The notes under the pieces were generated by a model. It saw only the letters and a program-made list of their open reading frames with translations, searched no databases and was not told the origin of the DNA. From Pseudoalteromonas sp. R3 (GTDB lineage Bacteria; Pseudomonadota; Gammaproteobacteria; Enterobacterales; Alteromonadaceae), in assembly GCF_004014715.1 (NCBI RefSeq), contig NZ_CP034835.1:806001-870000 (forward strand): a stretch of 64,000 bases of DNA, read 5' to 3'. Numbering within the stretch: the stretch's first letter is position 1; every line of letters starts with the position of its first letter. Positions 49,275 through 57,978 of this stretch are shown here, piece after piece. Both the position numbers and the translations under genes were made by a program.

Positions 49275-49451
49275 CTAGCCAGGGTTGGTAAGATGCATCA
49301 TAAGCACAAAGAATCCCAACACCAGAGTGGAAAAAGCGAGAATATAGATGAATCCGCGTTTGCCTTGTTTGAGCGGAACGCCGTTGACGCGCAAAAAGTA
49401 ATACCAACCCACACACAGCAAAATGGGTAGCAAAAATATGAGCCGGATCAT
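49275..49451 (-). CDS. Small two-helix membrane protein (58 codons)
   Basis: Minus-strand frame of 58 codons with a strong ribosome site (AGGAG, 8 bp before ATG). The protein opens MIRLIFLLPILLCVGWYYFL, then a short basic loop RVNGVPLKQGKRG, and a second helix IYILAFSTLVLGFFVLMM. It looks like a real small inner-membrane protein: two helices with a positive loop between, ending HLTNPG. It is convergent with erpA, and the plus-strand frame overlapping it (49131-49430) has low-complexity character and no ribosome site. I do not recognise a family name. Confidence 0.7.
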   Translation of the reverse strand: MIRLIFLLPILLCVGWYYFLRVNGVPLKQGKRGFIYILAFSTLVLGFFVLMMHLTNPG

Positions 49452-49790
49452 CAAAAATTCTCCTAAAATTTGTTATTTTGTTACAGATTAGCTCTAAACC
49501 ACTATTTTTTAAAGAAAAAATAAATTATTTCGTATACTGGTACAAGTTATAAAATATTTGTTAAAGTGTCACAGTAATCTTACCTCTCTATTTTAGGTAA
49601 GAAAGTTGAAAATTTAATTAGGTGTTAGAGAAAAGATCGTCTATACCTAATTTGGTACATAGGAACAAGGCAGCGTAAATCTGTATTTTATGATTTGTTT
49701 ACCTGACTTGTGAAATAACAAACCGCCAGTCGAGACGGGCAAATTTCGTACGGCGGTATTAATTAATCATCGAGTAGGAGATGTTTTATT
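49452..49790. promoter_or_regulatory. Operator-rich region before the XRE regulator
   Basis: 339 bp, AT-rich, no frame with a ribosome site. Two perfect 8-bp inverted repeats: TCTTACCT at 49578-49585 with AGGTAAGA at 49595-49602 (9-nt spacer), and AATTAGGT at 49616-49623 with ACCTAATT at 49645-49652. Both share the ACCT/AGGT core. ACCGCC and GGCGGT also face each other nearer the gene. GTATACTGG at 49533 may be a -10 region. These look like binding sites, perhaps for the XRE protein itself. Confidence 0.5.
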
Positions 49791-50036
49791 ATGATGGGGA
49801 AAACGGTTTCTTCTGAAGAAAACAGTAAGTTGACTAAGTGGCTGAAATCAAAACGTCACGAGAAAGGTCATACAATGCGCAGTTTGGCTCAGGTGTTAGG
49901 TACACCGCATTCTTTCATTGGCAAAATTGAAAATCAGGAACGTCGTTTAGACGTGATTGAGTTTCTGCGTTACTGTGAAGCGCTGGAAGTCGACCCATAT
50001 GAAGGTCTAGCTCTTATCAAAGAAGAGCAGATGTAA
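49791..50036 (+). CDS. XRE-family transcriptional regulator
   Basis: 81 residues, one helix-turn-helix domain: LKSKRHEKGHTMRSLAQVLG, then TPHSFIGKIENQERRLDV. Such small stand-alone XRE proteins usually autoregulate. ATG at 49791 preceded by AGGAGATGTTTTATT; a second ATG at 49794 is possible. Target unknown; inverted repeats sit upstream. Confidence 0.88.
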   Translation: MMGKTVSSEENSKLTKWLKSKRHEKGHTMRSLAQVLGTPHSFIGKIENQERRLDVIEFLRYCEALEVDPYEGLALIKEEQM

Positions 50037-50062
50037 ACGACTGGCATTGCCAGTACGTGTGC

Positions 50063-50082
50063 AGGTGCAAGGAGCTGCACCT
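50063..50082 (+). terminator. Hairpin after the XRE gene
   Basis: AGGTGCA, loop AGGAGC, TGCACCT: seven perfect pairs, followed by CTATCCTCTT rather than a T-run. It separates the XRE gene from the convergent transporter gene. Confidence 0.45.
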
Positions 50083-50128
50083 CTATCCTCTTAAAATGGA
50101 CCTGACACACCCGTCATTTATTCCGTCG

Positions 50129-51526
50129 TTACTTACCCTGACTATGATAGTTTTGCTCTATCTCGTAGAGCTTGTGACGAATGGCATACAAGAACACCAG
50201 AGACGGTACAACCATCAAAGCCGTCAGCGCGAAAAACACTGCCCAATTGCCACCTAACCAATCATCAATAACGACACCACTGTAACTGGATAGCACCGTT
50301 CTTCCCAGACTCCCCAGTGATGCCAGAAGGGCGTAATGGGTTGCGCTGAAAGCGCGGTCGCAGAGCATTGAAATGAATGCCACCATAGCTACCAGTGACC
50401 AGGCCTGAGTAAAGCCATCGATCACGATTGCAAGGGCATATAAATGCTCCTTTGGTCCCGCAATGGCAATCCAGGAGAGCATCAGGTTGGAGGCAGCCAT
50501 TGCAACACCACTGATAAACAGCCCTTTTACGATGCCATATTTGTGGTTAAAGATACTGCCCAAAAACGCAAAAACAATCGTGATAAGACCGGTTCCGAGC
50601 TTTGAATATTGAGCTATCTGACTGTTAGTAAAGCCAACTTCTTTGTAGAAAACGATAGACATACGGGCCAAAAAGGCTTCGCCGATTTTGAACAAAAAGA
50701 TGAATGCCAGCAATGCCAAAGCGGCTTTTACGCCATTGCGATTGAAGAAACTGCGAAACGGCTCTACCAGTGTGACGGCAAGCCACGCGAGAATGCGTTG
50801 TAGCCTGCTGTGATCCAGCCCGGCCAGCCTTGATTGATATTGTGCCTGTAGCTGTTGTTGGGTGTGCTCACGATGAGACTGAGGTTCTTGTGCTGTCAGT
50901 GTGATGAAAAACAAAGCCACCATGATTATGGCCAGTAATGCGTAGATGTCGGCCCAGCTTACTCCGGGCAAATCCGCCGCAAAAAACGGAATAGCACCTA
51001 GCAGGGCGTATCCACTCCACCACCCGGACGTCGCCATGGCGGCCGCGGCGGTAGATTTTTCACTCTCTTCTGGGGGAAGGATGTCAATCCGATAAGCGTC
51101 TATTGCAATATCATGGGTAGCCGCACTCAGAGCAATAATGAAACACAATAATGCAGCCTGATAAAGATCCGCTTTCAGGTCGACCTGACTTAACGCCAGT
51201 GCTGACAGTGCAACAATCAGTTGCCCGGCTGCTATCCAGCTACGCCTTTGCCCCAGCCACTGAGTCAGCAATGGCAGACGAACCCGATCCAGCAGGGGAG
51301 ACCATAAAAAGTTGATGGTGTAGGCACTGAACACGATACCAAACAAGCCTATCATACTGCGGCTCAGACCCTCATCTTTGAGCCAGGCAGACATCACTGA
51401 ACCAATGAGCACCCAGGGAAAGCCCTGGCTAACCCCAAATGCAAATACGGTGAGCAAGCGCTTATCCCGATAGTAGCTGGCATAGTCACGCAGGCTGGAA
51501 GATATAATCATAGTGTTTTCCAACAT
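50129..51526 (-). CDS. ampG: AmpG-family major facilitator transporter
   Basis: About 465 residues, 12 or more helices. N-terminus GVSQGFPWVLIGSVMSAW, LKDEGLSRSMIGLFG and FLWSPLLDRVRLP match the AmpG pattern (inner-membrane import of anhydro-muropeptides for cell-wall recycling). The ATG at 51526 is supported by family length; ATG 51511 with GGAAAA upstream is also possible. Lies downstream of the cyclophilin gene on the same strand, with a 40-bp gap. Confidence 0.8.
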   Translation of the reverse strand: MLENTMIISSSLRDYASYYRDKRLLTVFAFGVSQGFPWVLIGSVMSAWLKDEGLSRSMIGLFGIVFSAYTINFLWSPLLDRVRLPLLTQWLGQRRSWIAAGQLIVALSALALSQVDLKADLYQAALLCFIIALSAATHDIAIDAYRIDILPPEESEKSTAAAAMATSGWWSGYALLGAIPFFAADLPGVSWADIYALLAIIMVALFFITLTAQEPQSHREHTQQQLQAQYQSRLAGLDHSRLQRILAWLAVTLVEPFRSFFNRNGVKAALALLAFIFLFKIGEAFLARMSIVFYKEVGFTNSQIAQYSKLGTGLITIVFAFLGSIFNHKYGIVKGLFISGVAMAASNLMLSWIAIAGPKEHLYALAIVIDGFTQAWSLVAMVAFISMLCDRAFSATHYALLASLGSLGRTVLSSYSGVVIDDWLGGNWAVFFALTALMVVPSLVFLYAIRHKLYEIEQNYHSQGK

Positions 51527-51566
51527 GGTATCGCCCGCCTTGTGCTGGGCGATACGAGGTAAGTGG

Positions 51567-52193
51567 TTATTCGAAGGTCTCTTCCGGCAGCATTTCAATG
51601 CTATGGATGATCACGGGTACTTTGGGGATAAAGGTGTAACCCAGCTTTTTATTGTAGTCGGTTTCGACTTGCATGATTTTGTCCAGCGTGTCAAAGCCAT
51701 CGGATACGCTACCGAACACCGCAAAGCCCCATCCGCGTCCTGGGTTAAGATGGTCGTTGTCATCCATGTTAAAGAAAAACTGACGCGTACCTGAGTGTGG
51801 TTTATTGTCCTGGTAGGCCATTGCTATGGTGTACATATTGTTCTTCAGGCCATTGCCACTTTCGTTAAAAATAGCCGGACGCTCAAACATGCCATCATAG
51901 TCTTTATCATAGCCACCACCTTGGATAACAAAATCCCGCTCGTTCGCGTCATCCCGTTCAACGCGGTGAAAAACAGAGCCTTTGTAATCTCCGTTGATCA
52001 CATAGGTCAGAAAGTTATTAACTGTGATTGGAGCACGGGAGCGGTCCAGTTCGACGATCACTTTACCCAAAGAGGTGTTGATCTGAACTTTAGGAAAAAG
52101 ATTGTCTTTTTGGACGAAACGTCCTTCTTTATTGTTTGCAAATGAGAAACAGCTCACCAATGCCAACATGAACAGAATAAGGGTACGAAGCAT
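51567..52193 (-). CDS. Exported cyclophilin-type peptidyl-prolyl isomerase
   Basis: 208 residues with a signal peptide (MLRTLILFMLALVSCFSFAN). Cyclophilin core: VFHRVERDD, FVIQGGGYD, GTRQFFFNMDDNDHLNP, FAVFGSVSDGFDTLDKI. Periplasmic prolyl isomerases speed outer-membrane protein folding. It follows the YajG-like gene by 12 bp on the same strand, both probably from one promoter upstream of rlmG. Confidence 0.93.
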   Translation of the reverse strand: MLRTLILFMLALVSCFSFANNKEGRFVQKDNLFPKVQINTSLGKVIVELDRSRAPITVNNFLTYVINGDYKGSVFHRVERDDANERDFVIQGGGYDKDYDGMFERPAIFNESGNGLKNNMYTIAMAYQDNKPHSGTRQFFFNMDDNDHLNPGRGWGFAVFGSVSDGFDTLDKIMQVETDYNKKLGYTFIPKVPVIIHSIEMLPEETFE

Positions 52194-52205
52194 AGCGAGA
52201 CCTTT

Positions 52206-52769
52206 TTATTGTTGCAAAAAGTTGATCAATTCTTTATCCGACAGCAAGCGCGTGATCACCTGCTCGGCGAGGCGGTTTAATTGTCCCTCAACTTGAGACT
52301 GGTCATGTTTCAGCGGTTTACTGAATTGCGCTTCGCCATTGAAAGGTTTTGAAAAGGTTCGCTGCCCTTTGACTACTTCGACAACAAAATCCGCATTTGC
52401 CGTGCTTTCGTGACGACTGAGAGATTCATCAACCTTGGCGACAAAGGTACGAATTCGCAGTGTCAGCTGAGTGTCACTGTGTTGTGCCAGCGTAACGCCG
52501 TTGGCTTCCAGAGCCTGAGAAAGCAGCTTGGTTAAAGTGACTGGCAAATCCGCATTTGGCAGATAAACAGCGGGCTCTTGTTCCAGTACTTTAATGGTAA
52601 ATTTAGTGGTACGGTTGTCGACAACCTTAATTGCCATTGTAGTGGATAACTGGCTTATATTGCCGCCCTGATAACTGGGATTAAGGATCACAGATTTGGG
52701 GGCACTACTACATCCAGCCAGTAGTGTGATTGCTGCACCAAAGAGGGTGGCAGAAAATGCTAAACGCAT
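52206..52769 (-). CDS. yajG: YajG-like outer-membrane lipoprotein
   Basis: 187 residues. Lipobox LLAGC (cysteine at about residue 20) after a signal peptide. The rest resembles the YajG family of uncharacterised lipoproteins: VILNPSYQG, VVDNRTTKFTI, LTRLLSDKELINFLQQ end. YajG in E. coli lies next to ampG, which is also close here, supporting the assignment. Tandem with rlmG and cyclophilin on the minus strand. Confidence 0.8.
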   Translation of the reverse strand: MRLAFSATLFGAAITLLAGCSSAPKSVILNPSYQGGNISQLSTTMAIKVVDNRTTKFTIKVLEQEPAVYLPNADLPVTLTKLLSQALEANGVTLAQHSDTQLTLRIRTFVAKVDESLSRHESTANADFVVEVVKGQRTFSKPFNGEAQFSKPLKHDQSQVEGQLNRLAEQVITRLLSDKELINFLQQ

Positions 52770-52771
52770 GA

Positions 52772-53956
52772 TTAGCTCCTTTTAATAGAACTGAGTACCG
52801 TAAACTTTTTATTATTGCCTATCACCTTACAATTCCCGAACAGACGCTGCAACTTATCAAGGTAATCAAGGTGGCGATTGCCAATGATCCTAAGCTCACC
52901 GCCATTTTTTAGAGTGTGCTTGGCTTGCAAAAACATCTGCCAGGCGATGTGGTCGGTGATTGCCTGCGCCTGATGAAAGGGGGGGTTACACAACACCAGA
53001 TCTGTAGTATTTGATGTAAAATCACTGAGGCAGTCATTTTGGGTAAACTGACAATCTGCCAGCCTGTCTGGCAAATTAAACCTGACGTTCTCTTTGGCAC
53101 TGGCCACCGCCATGGCAGACTCGTCCACAAAGGTCACTTGCGCATTTGGCATACGTGCCAAAGTTTGCAGTCCGATCACACCGTTACCACAGCCCAAATC
53201 TATCACCCGCAATGGCTTCTTGCCCGCTGGCAGGTAATTCATAAAAAAGCGTGCGCCGATATCCAGTGAATCCCGGGAAAATACATTGGCATGGTTGTGA
53301 ATTGTGAAGGGCGAGTTTTCCAGAGACCAGCTGACCGGGAACTTGTCAGTTACGGGTTTACCAGTGGTGGCACAGAAGATCAGGCGAGATTTCTTAACCG
53401 CCAGGCTGGTGGTCGGCTGTTGCAAAAAGTGGCTAAAGCTTTTCAGTGTAGAAGTATGGATTTCTTTGGCTTTACCTGCTGCTACAACGGGTATCCCCGG
53501 AGCGAGGTGACTAAGCTGGGATAGCTGATGTTGCAGTAGTCCTGCATTTTTTGGCACCTTTATTAAAATCAGATCGCACTGCTTTGGCAAGTCAGCCAGA
53601 CTATCCAGCTGGGTGAATTTAGCGTCGCCCTGTATCCAGTCCAGCTGATTTTCAGCCAGGTTATGGCACGTTGCTTGCTGGGCCACGAATGAGTCACTCA
53701 CCTGTGTGATCTGCCACTGCGGGTGATCTTTCAGTTGTGCTGCCAGCGTACAGCTTAATGCCCCAAAGGCATCATTGAGGATCAGGATGTCGCGTGCATC
53801 CGGGTAGGCTGTGGTAATATGGTCCAGCAAGTATTCGTCGGCCGCATCCCAGGCTTGCAGGCTGCGGTTTTTTTGCTCAAGGGGAAAACGATGCAGGGTC
53901 AGAGCCGTGCCGGCCAGTACAGCGTCGGTGATCATGACGGGGTTAATCTCACTCAT
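52772..53956 (-). CDS. rlmG: 23S rRNA (guanine-1835-N2)-methyltransferase RlmG
   Basis: 394 residues. Two Rossmann-like halves: a degenerate N-terminal copy (AYPDARDILILNDAFGALSC) and the catalytic half with SAM motif VIDLGCGNGVIGLQ and the N2-guanine methyltransferase motif VLCNPPFHQAQ. The ATG at 53956 gives MSEINPVMITDAVLAGTALTL; the frame stays open upstream across the alkB start, which I do not count. Two bp upstream of the yajG-like gene. Confidence 0.92.
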   Translation of the reverse strand: MSEINPVMITDAVLAGTALTLHRFPLEQKNRSLQAWDAADEYLLDHITTAYPDARDILILNDAFGALSCTLAAQLKDHPQWQITQVSDSFVAQQATCHNLAENQLDWIQGDAKFTQLDSLADLPKQCDLILIKVPKNAGLLQHQLSQLSHLAPGIPVVAAGKAKEIHTSTLKSFSHFLQQPTTSLAVKKSRLIFCATTGKPVTDKFPVSWSLENSPFTIHNHANVFSRDSLDIGARFFMNYLPAGKKPLRVIDLGCGNGVIGLQTLARMPNAQVTFVDESAMAVASAKENVRFNLPDRLADCQFTQNDCLSDFTSNTTDLVLCNPPFHQAQAITDHIAWQMFLQAKHTLKNGGELRIIGNRHLDYLDKLQRLFGNCKVIGNNKKFTVLSSIKRS

Positions 53957-53966
53957 GGTTGGTGCT

Positions 53967-53984
53967 AACACTTTGCAAAGTGTT
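53967..53984. promoter_or_regulatory. Perfect 18-bp palindrome between rlmG and alkB
   Basis: AACACTTTGCAAAGTGTT reads the same on both strands. It sits 10 bp before the rlmG start and 30 bp before the alkB start, so it is placed to act on two divergent promoters. I do not recognise the regulator. Confidence 0.6.
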
Positions 53985-54013
53985 GGCAAAACTAACAGAA
54001 CACGTAATATAGC

Positions 54014-54616
54014 ATGTCGAGACTGAACAAAGAATGTTTGCCCGGGCAAACGCCGCAATTGCCGCCAGGCTTTAAGTTTTTGCCCGCTTGTATCGGGTTT
54101 GAGAAAAGTTTGTCGCTGTATGAACATTTGGCGACAACGCTTAACTGGCAGCAGCCCAATATCACACTTTTTGGTCGAACCTCACCAATTCCCAGGCTCC
54201 AGTGCTTTATCGCTGAGCCGTCGGTATCATACGGATATTCGGGCACTCAACTCAATAACACCCCCTGGCCAGAAGTGCTCAGAGCAATGCGCTCTCGCCT
54301 GGAACGTGAGTATGGGCAGGACTTTAATGCTCTGTTGGTTAATTGGTACCGCGACGGCCAAGACAGCATGGGCTGGCATAGCGATGATGAAGCTGAGCTG
54401 GGCCTCAACCCGACGATTTTTTCCTTATCGCTGGGCGCAACACGCGCTTTTAAAATTCGCCACAAACAGACACGTGAGACAGTGACGCTGCCCCTGCCAA
54501 CCGGTTCTGGGCTATTAATGACGGGCCGTAGCCAGCATGACTATCAGCATGCACTACCCAAACAAGCGCGGGTAACTCAGGGCAGGATCAACCTGACGTT
54601 CAGAACAGTTGGTTAA
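54014..54616 (+). CDS. alkB: AlkB-like Fe(II)/2-oxoglutarate dioxygenase
   Basis: 200 residues. Fe(II) ligands in MGWHSDDEAELG (HxD) and SQHDYQHALPKQ, and the 2-oxoglutarate motif TQGRINLTFR (RxNLTFR). This is the AlkB type that repairs 1-methyladenine and 3-methylcytosine in DNA or RNA; ALKBH2-like features are seen. It is divergent from rlmG with the palindrome between, and 55 bp before bolA. Confidence 0.9.
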   Translation: MSRLNKECLPGQTPQLPPGFKFLPACIGFEKSLSLYEHLATTLNWQQPNITLFGRTSPIPRLQCFIAEPSVSYGYSGTQLNNTPWPEVLRAMRSRLEREYGQDFNALLVNWYRDGQDSMGWHSDDEAELGLNPTIFSLSLGATRAFKIRHKQTRETVTLPLPTGSGLLMTGRSQHDYQHALPKQARVTQGRINLTFRTVG

Positions 54617-54671
54617 TGGCGTATAAATGCGTATAGTATGCGCTAAATTTTCTCCGTACTGGGAGTGAGTT

Positions 54672-54989
54672 ATGTCAATGCAACAACAAATCTACAGCAA
54701 ACTCGCCGATGCCATTGCGTGCAAACACCTTAATGTTCTCAATGAAAGCCATATGCACAGCCGAGGCAGTGAGTCACACTTTAAAGTGATTGTGGTCAGC
54801 GACAAGTTTGCCGGACAGCGCCTGTTACAGCGCCACCGTTTGATCAACGAGGTATTAAAGGAGGAGCTGGCAAATCATATTCATGCGCTGGCGATCCACA
54901 CTTATACTCCGGAAGAATATGCCGAGCAACATGGCGAAGTGCCAGATTCACCGAGCTGCCTGGGCGGTTCAAAATTCGACAGCGAGTGA
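54672..54989 (+). CDS. bolA: BolA family protein
   Basis: 105 residues. BolA core: LNESHMHSRGSESHFKVIVV with the cluster-ligand histidine region, then LIQRHRLINEVL-type helix and ALAIHTYTPEEYAE. BolA proteins pair with monothiol glutaredoxins in Fe-S handling and affect cell shape and stress response. GGGAGTGAGTT precedes the ATG. Confidence 0.93.
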   Translation: MSMQQQIYSKLADAIACKHLNVLNESHMHSRGSESHFKVIVVSDKFAGQRLLQRHRLINEVLKEELANHIHALAIHTYTPEEYAEQHGEVPDSPSCLGGSKFDSE

Positions 54990-55061
54990 TCAGACCTGTA
55001 TTTTCAGGATCTGCATTTAAACTAACGCGGTTTTCATAATACAGAATATGTAGGAATAGAC

Positions 55062-56252
55062 ATGGTCATCAAACCTAAGATCCGTGGTTTTATCTGTACT
55101 AATGCCCATCCAGTGGGCTGTGCTGAGCACGTAAAAGAACAAATTGCTTATGTTAAGGCTCAGGGCCCAATCAATAATGGTCCTAAAAATGTGTTGGTGA
55201 TCGGTGCATCGACCGGCTATGGTCTGGCCTCTCGTATCACTGCTGCATTCGGTGCTGGTGCAAAAACTTTAGGCATCTTCTTCGAGAAAGAAGGTACAGA
55301 GAAAAAAACGGCTTCTGCTGGCTGGTATAACACAGCAGCATTTCAGCAGGCGGCTGATGAAGCTGGCCTGTGGTCAAAGAACATCAACGGCGATGCTTTC
55401 TCAGATGAATTAAAAGCCAAGGCAGTTGAAACCATCAAAGCCGAGATGGGCAAAGTAGACTTGATTATCTACAGTCTGGCATCTCCGCGCCGTACCGACC
55501 CTAAGTCGGGCGAGACCTTTTCATCGGTACTTAAACCAATTGGTCAGACAATCACAACCAAAAACCTTAATACCTCCAAGCGGATCATCGACGAAGTGAC
55601 TGTGGAAGCAGCGAATGAGGAAGAAATCGCGAACACCGTTAAAGTGATGGGCGGCGAAGACTGGGAATTGTGGCTGGAAGCGCTGAAAGAAGCGAATGTA
55701 CTGGCTGAGGGATTCAAAACGTCGGCATACACGTATATTGGTAAAGAACTGACCTGGCCTATTTACGGTCATGCGACTATAGGTAAAGCCAAAGAAGACT
55801 TGGATCGTGCGGCTGACGCTATCAAAGCCTCAACCAAAGCGTTAAATGGTGAAGCTTACGTGGCGTCATTAAATGCTGTGGTAACTCAGGCGAGCTCGGC
55901 TATTCCTATAATGCCTTTGTACATCTCTACGCTGTTCCGAGTAACCAAAGAAGATGGCACTTACGAGGGGACTATCGAGCAGATCCAAGGTTTGTTTAGC
56001 GAAAATCTGTACGGTGAGACGCCACGTTTTGACGAAGGCGGCCACCTGTTCCAGAACTATAAAGAACTGGAAGACGGTGTACAGGCACGCATCAAAGTGA
56101 TCTGGGATAAAGTAGACACCGACAGTATTGATGAGCTGACAGATTACGTTGGTTATCACAATGAATTTCTGAAGCTGTTTGGCTTCGGCATTGAGTCAGT
56201 TGACTATGACGCAGACGTCAATTCTGTGGTTAAGATTAATCACCTAATCTAA
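55062..56252 (+). CDS. fabV: Trans-2-enoyl-ACP/CoA reductase FabV
   Basis: 396 residues. FabV-type reductase (last step of fatty-acid elongation, NADH-dependent). N-terminal ICTNAHPVGCAEHVKEQI, cofactor loop GASTGYGLASR, LASPRRTDPKSGE, and the active-site YTYIGKELTWPIYGHATIGK (Tyr-X8-Lys). The window has no fabI, and FabV enzymes are triclosan-resistant as a class. Stands alone between bolA and the nqr operon. Confidence 0.95.
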   Translation: MVIKPKIRGFICTNAHPVGCAEHVKEQIAYVKAQGPINNGPKNVLVIGASTGYGLASRITAAFGAGAKTLGIFFEKEGTEKKTASAGWYNTAAFQQAADEAGLWSKNINGDAFSDELKAKAVETIKAEMGKVDLIIYSLASPRRTDPKSGETFSSVLKPIGQTITTKNLNTSKRIIDEVTVEAANEEEIANTVKVMGGEDWELWLEALKEANVLAEGFKTSAYTYIGKELTWPIYGHATIGKAKEDLDRAADAIKASTKALNGEAYVASLNAVVTQASSAIPIMPLYISTLFRVTKEDGTYEGTIEQIQGLFSENLYGETPRFDEGGHLFQNYKELEDGVQARIKVIWDKVDTDSIDELTDYVGYHNEFLKLFGFGIESVDYDADVNSVVKINHLI

Positions 56253-56259
56253 CCGACAG

Positions 56260-56289
56260 ACGGGCGAATTCGTGTAGTTCGCCCGTTTT
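56260..56289 (+). terminator. Terminator after fabV
   Basis: ACGGGCGAA and TTCGCCCGT pair across a 9-nt loop, followed by TTTTC. It lies just past the fabV stop. Confidence 0.85.
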
Positions 56290-56485
56290 CATTTGTGCCC
56301 ACAGTAGAGAAAATCCCTTCCCGGTTTGCCTTTCGTTTTTCATCAATACCACTTTGGTCTATATTTAAATTCTTGCAGTGATGCCCAATGAACTAAATCC
56401 ATTGTTAAGTCGTATTATTTTCATATTTCCACTCGCATAGTCAGTACGATTAATGTTAAAATTGCGGAAATATGTAAGGACTATA

Positions 56486-56587
56486 TACCACGGTGCTCGT
56501 TTCCCGTTGCGGACAGGTTGGCCCGACTTTGTGTATGTTGTGCCAGCTCTTTGACTCCAATACAACTCAGAGAATAGTGCCGTGGTA
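56486..56587 (+). promoter_or_regulatory. Possible structured leader of the nqr operon
   Basis: TACCACGG (56486-56493) and CCGTGGTA (56580-56587) can pair as a closing stem around about 86 nt. Inside, GTTGT (56537-56541) faces ACAAC (56562-56566). The pairing ends 46 bp before the nqrA start. I see no pattern of a known riboswitch; it could be a cis-regulatory RNA or a chance inverted repeat. No frame with a ribosome site is seen in 56295-56621. Confidence 0.35.
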
Positions 56588-56633
56588 AGTAAAGATTTAT
56601 CAATTTCTTTCCGTTAATGTAATGCAAGTGCGT

Positions 56634-57977
56634 ATGATCAACATAAAAAAAGGTCTGGACTTACCCATAGAGGGCGCACCACAGCAAGTTATTCATGATG
56701 GTTCTGCTGTCAAACGAGTAGCTGTGTTGGGTGAAGAGTTTATTGGTATGCGTCCAACCATGCGAGTCCGTGTGGATGACCAAGTCAAGAAAGGCCAAGT
56801 TCTTTTTGAAGACAAAAAGAATCCTGGCGTCAAGTTTACTGCGCCAGCCTCTGGTGTAGTTAAAGAAATTAACCGTGGAGCCAAGCGTGTTCTTCAGTCC
56901 GTTGTGATTGAAGTACAGGGCGATGAGCAAATCACTTTTGAAAAGTTCCCGGCTGCTGAACTCGGCAACCTGGATCGCGAAAAGGTGAAAGAAGTGCTGA
57001 TCGAATCGGGTCAATGGCCAGCGTTGCGTGCACGTCCTTTCAGTCGTGTAGCAGTACCTAGCGCGTCGCCAAGCTCGATCTTTGTTACCGCAATTGACAC
57101 TAACCCTCTAGCTGCGGATCCTGCTGTTGTGATCGCTGAAAACGTGGAAGCGTTTGAGGCTGGTCTGGCTGTGGTTTCGCGTCTGACTGATGGCAAAGTG
57201 TTTGTTTGTAAGCAAGCTGGCAGCAAGGTGCCGAGCTCTTCGCTTTCTCAGGTAGAAGTACATGAGTTTGCGGGTGTTCACCCTGCTGGTCTGGTTGGTA
57301 CACACATTCACAATCTTGATGCTGTTGGCGCTAACAAGCAAGTATGGCACCTGGGTTACCAGGATGTGATTGCTTTCGGTAAGCTATTCCTAAGCGGTGA
57401 AGTCTACTCAGATCGTGTTGTTGCTTTGGCTGGTCCGAGTGTGAAGAACCCGCGTCTTGTTAAGACTCAAGTTGGTGCGTCGTTAACCGATTTAGTTGCA
57501 GGTGAACTTGAAGATGGTGAAAACCGGGTCATTTCTGGCTCTGTGTTAGCTGGTAAAACAGCCACTGGTCCTCATGCTTACCTGGGTCGTTACCATGTAC
57601 AGGTTTCTGCGTTGTCTGAAGGTCGCGAAAAAGAGCTGTTTGGCTGGATCGCACCAGGTAGTACTAAGTTCTCTGTAACCCGTACCTTCATTTCTCACTT
57701 TGCGCCAAGCCGTCTGTTCAAGATGACTACCTCTACCGGTGGCTCAAAGCGTGCGATGGTGCCAATTGGTAACTATGAGCGTGTAATGCCGCTTGATATC
57801 CTGCCAACTCTGTTGTTGCGTGACCTGATCTCTGGTGATCTGGACAGCGCGATTTCACTGGGTGCGCTAGAGCTGGATGAAGAAGATCTGGCGTTGTGTA
57901 CTTTCGTTTGTCCAGGCAAATACGACTATGGATCAATCTTGCGTGATTGCCTGACTACAATCGAGAAGGAAGGTTAA
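56634..57977 (+). CDS. nqrA: Na+-translocating NADH:quinone reductase subunit A
   Basis: 447 residues. First gene of the sodium-pumping respiratory complex. Peripheral subunit that contacts NqrB at the cytoplasmic side. [18 protein letters not shown] at the N-terminus is the family signature, and [20 protein letters not shown] and [18 protein letters not shown] are conserved. ATG 56634 gives the family start; ATG 56622 would add four residues. Possibly regulated by a leader upstream. Confidence 0.96.
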   Translation: MINIKKGLDLPIEGAPQQVIHDGSAVKRVAVLGEEFIGMRPTMRVRVDDQVKKGQVLFEDKKNPGVKFTAPASGVVKEINRGAKRVLQSVVIEVQGDEQITFEKFPAAELGNLDREKVKEVLIESGQWPALRARPFSRVAVPSASPSSIFVTAIDTNPLAADPAVVIAENVEAFEAGLAVVSRLTDGKVFVCKQAGSKVPSSSLSQVEVHEFAGVHPAGLVGTHIHNLDAVGANKQVWHLGYQDVIAFGKLFLSGEVYSDRVVALAGPSVKNPRLVKTQVGASLTDLVAGELEDGENRVISGSVLAGKTATGPHAYLGRYHVQVSALSEGREKELFGWIAPGSTKFSVTRTFISHFAPSRLFKMTTSTGGSKRAMVPIGNYERVMPLDILPTLLLRDLISGDLDSAISLGALELDEEDLALCTFVCPGKYDYGSILRDCLTTIEKEG

Positions 57978-57978
57978 A

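Noticed and set aside
49131..49430. 99-codon plus-strand frame after erpA
   Set aside because: It runs through the erpA terminator, has no ribosome site, and overlaps antisense to the small two-helix protein, which has an AGGAG site.
56365..56565. 66-codon minus-strand frame in the nqr leader
   Set aside because: No ribosome site and no recognisable features; the sequence is better explained as leader DNA with inverted repeats.
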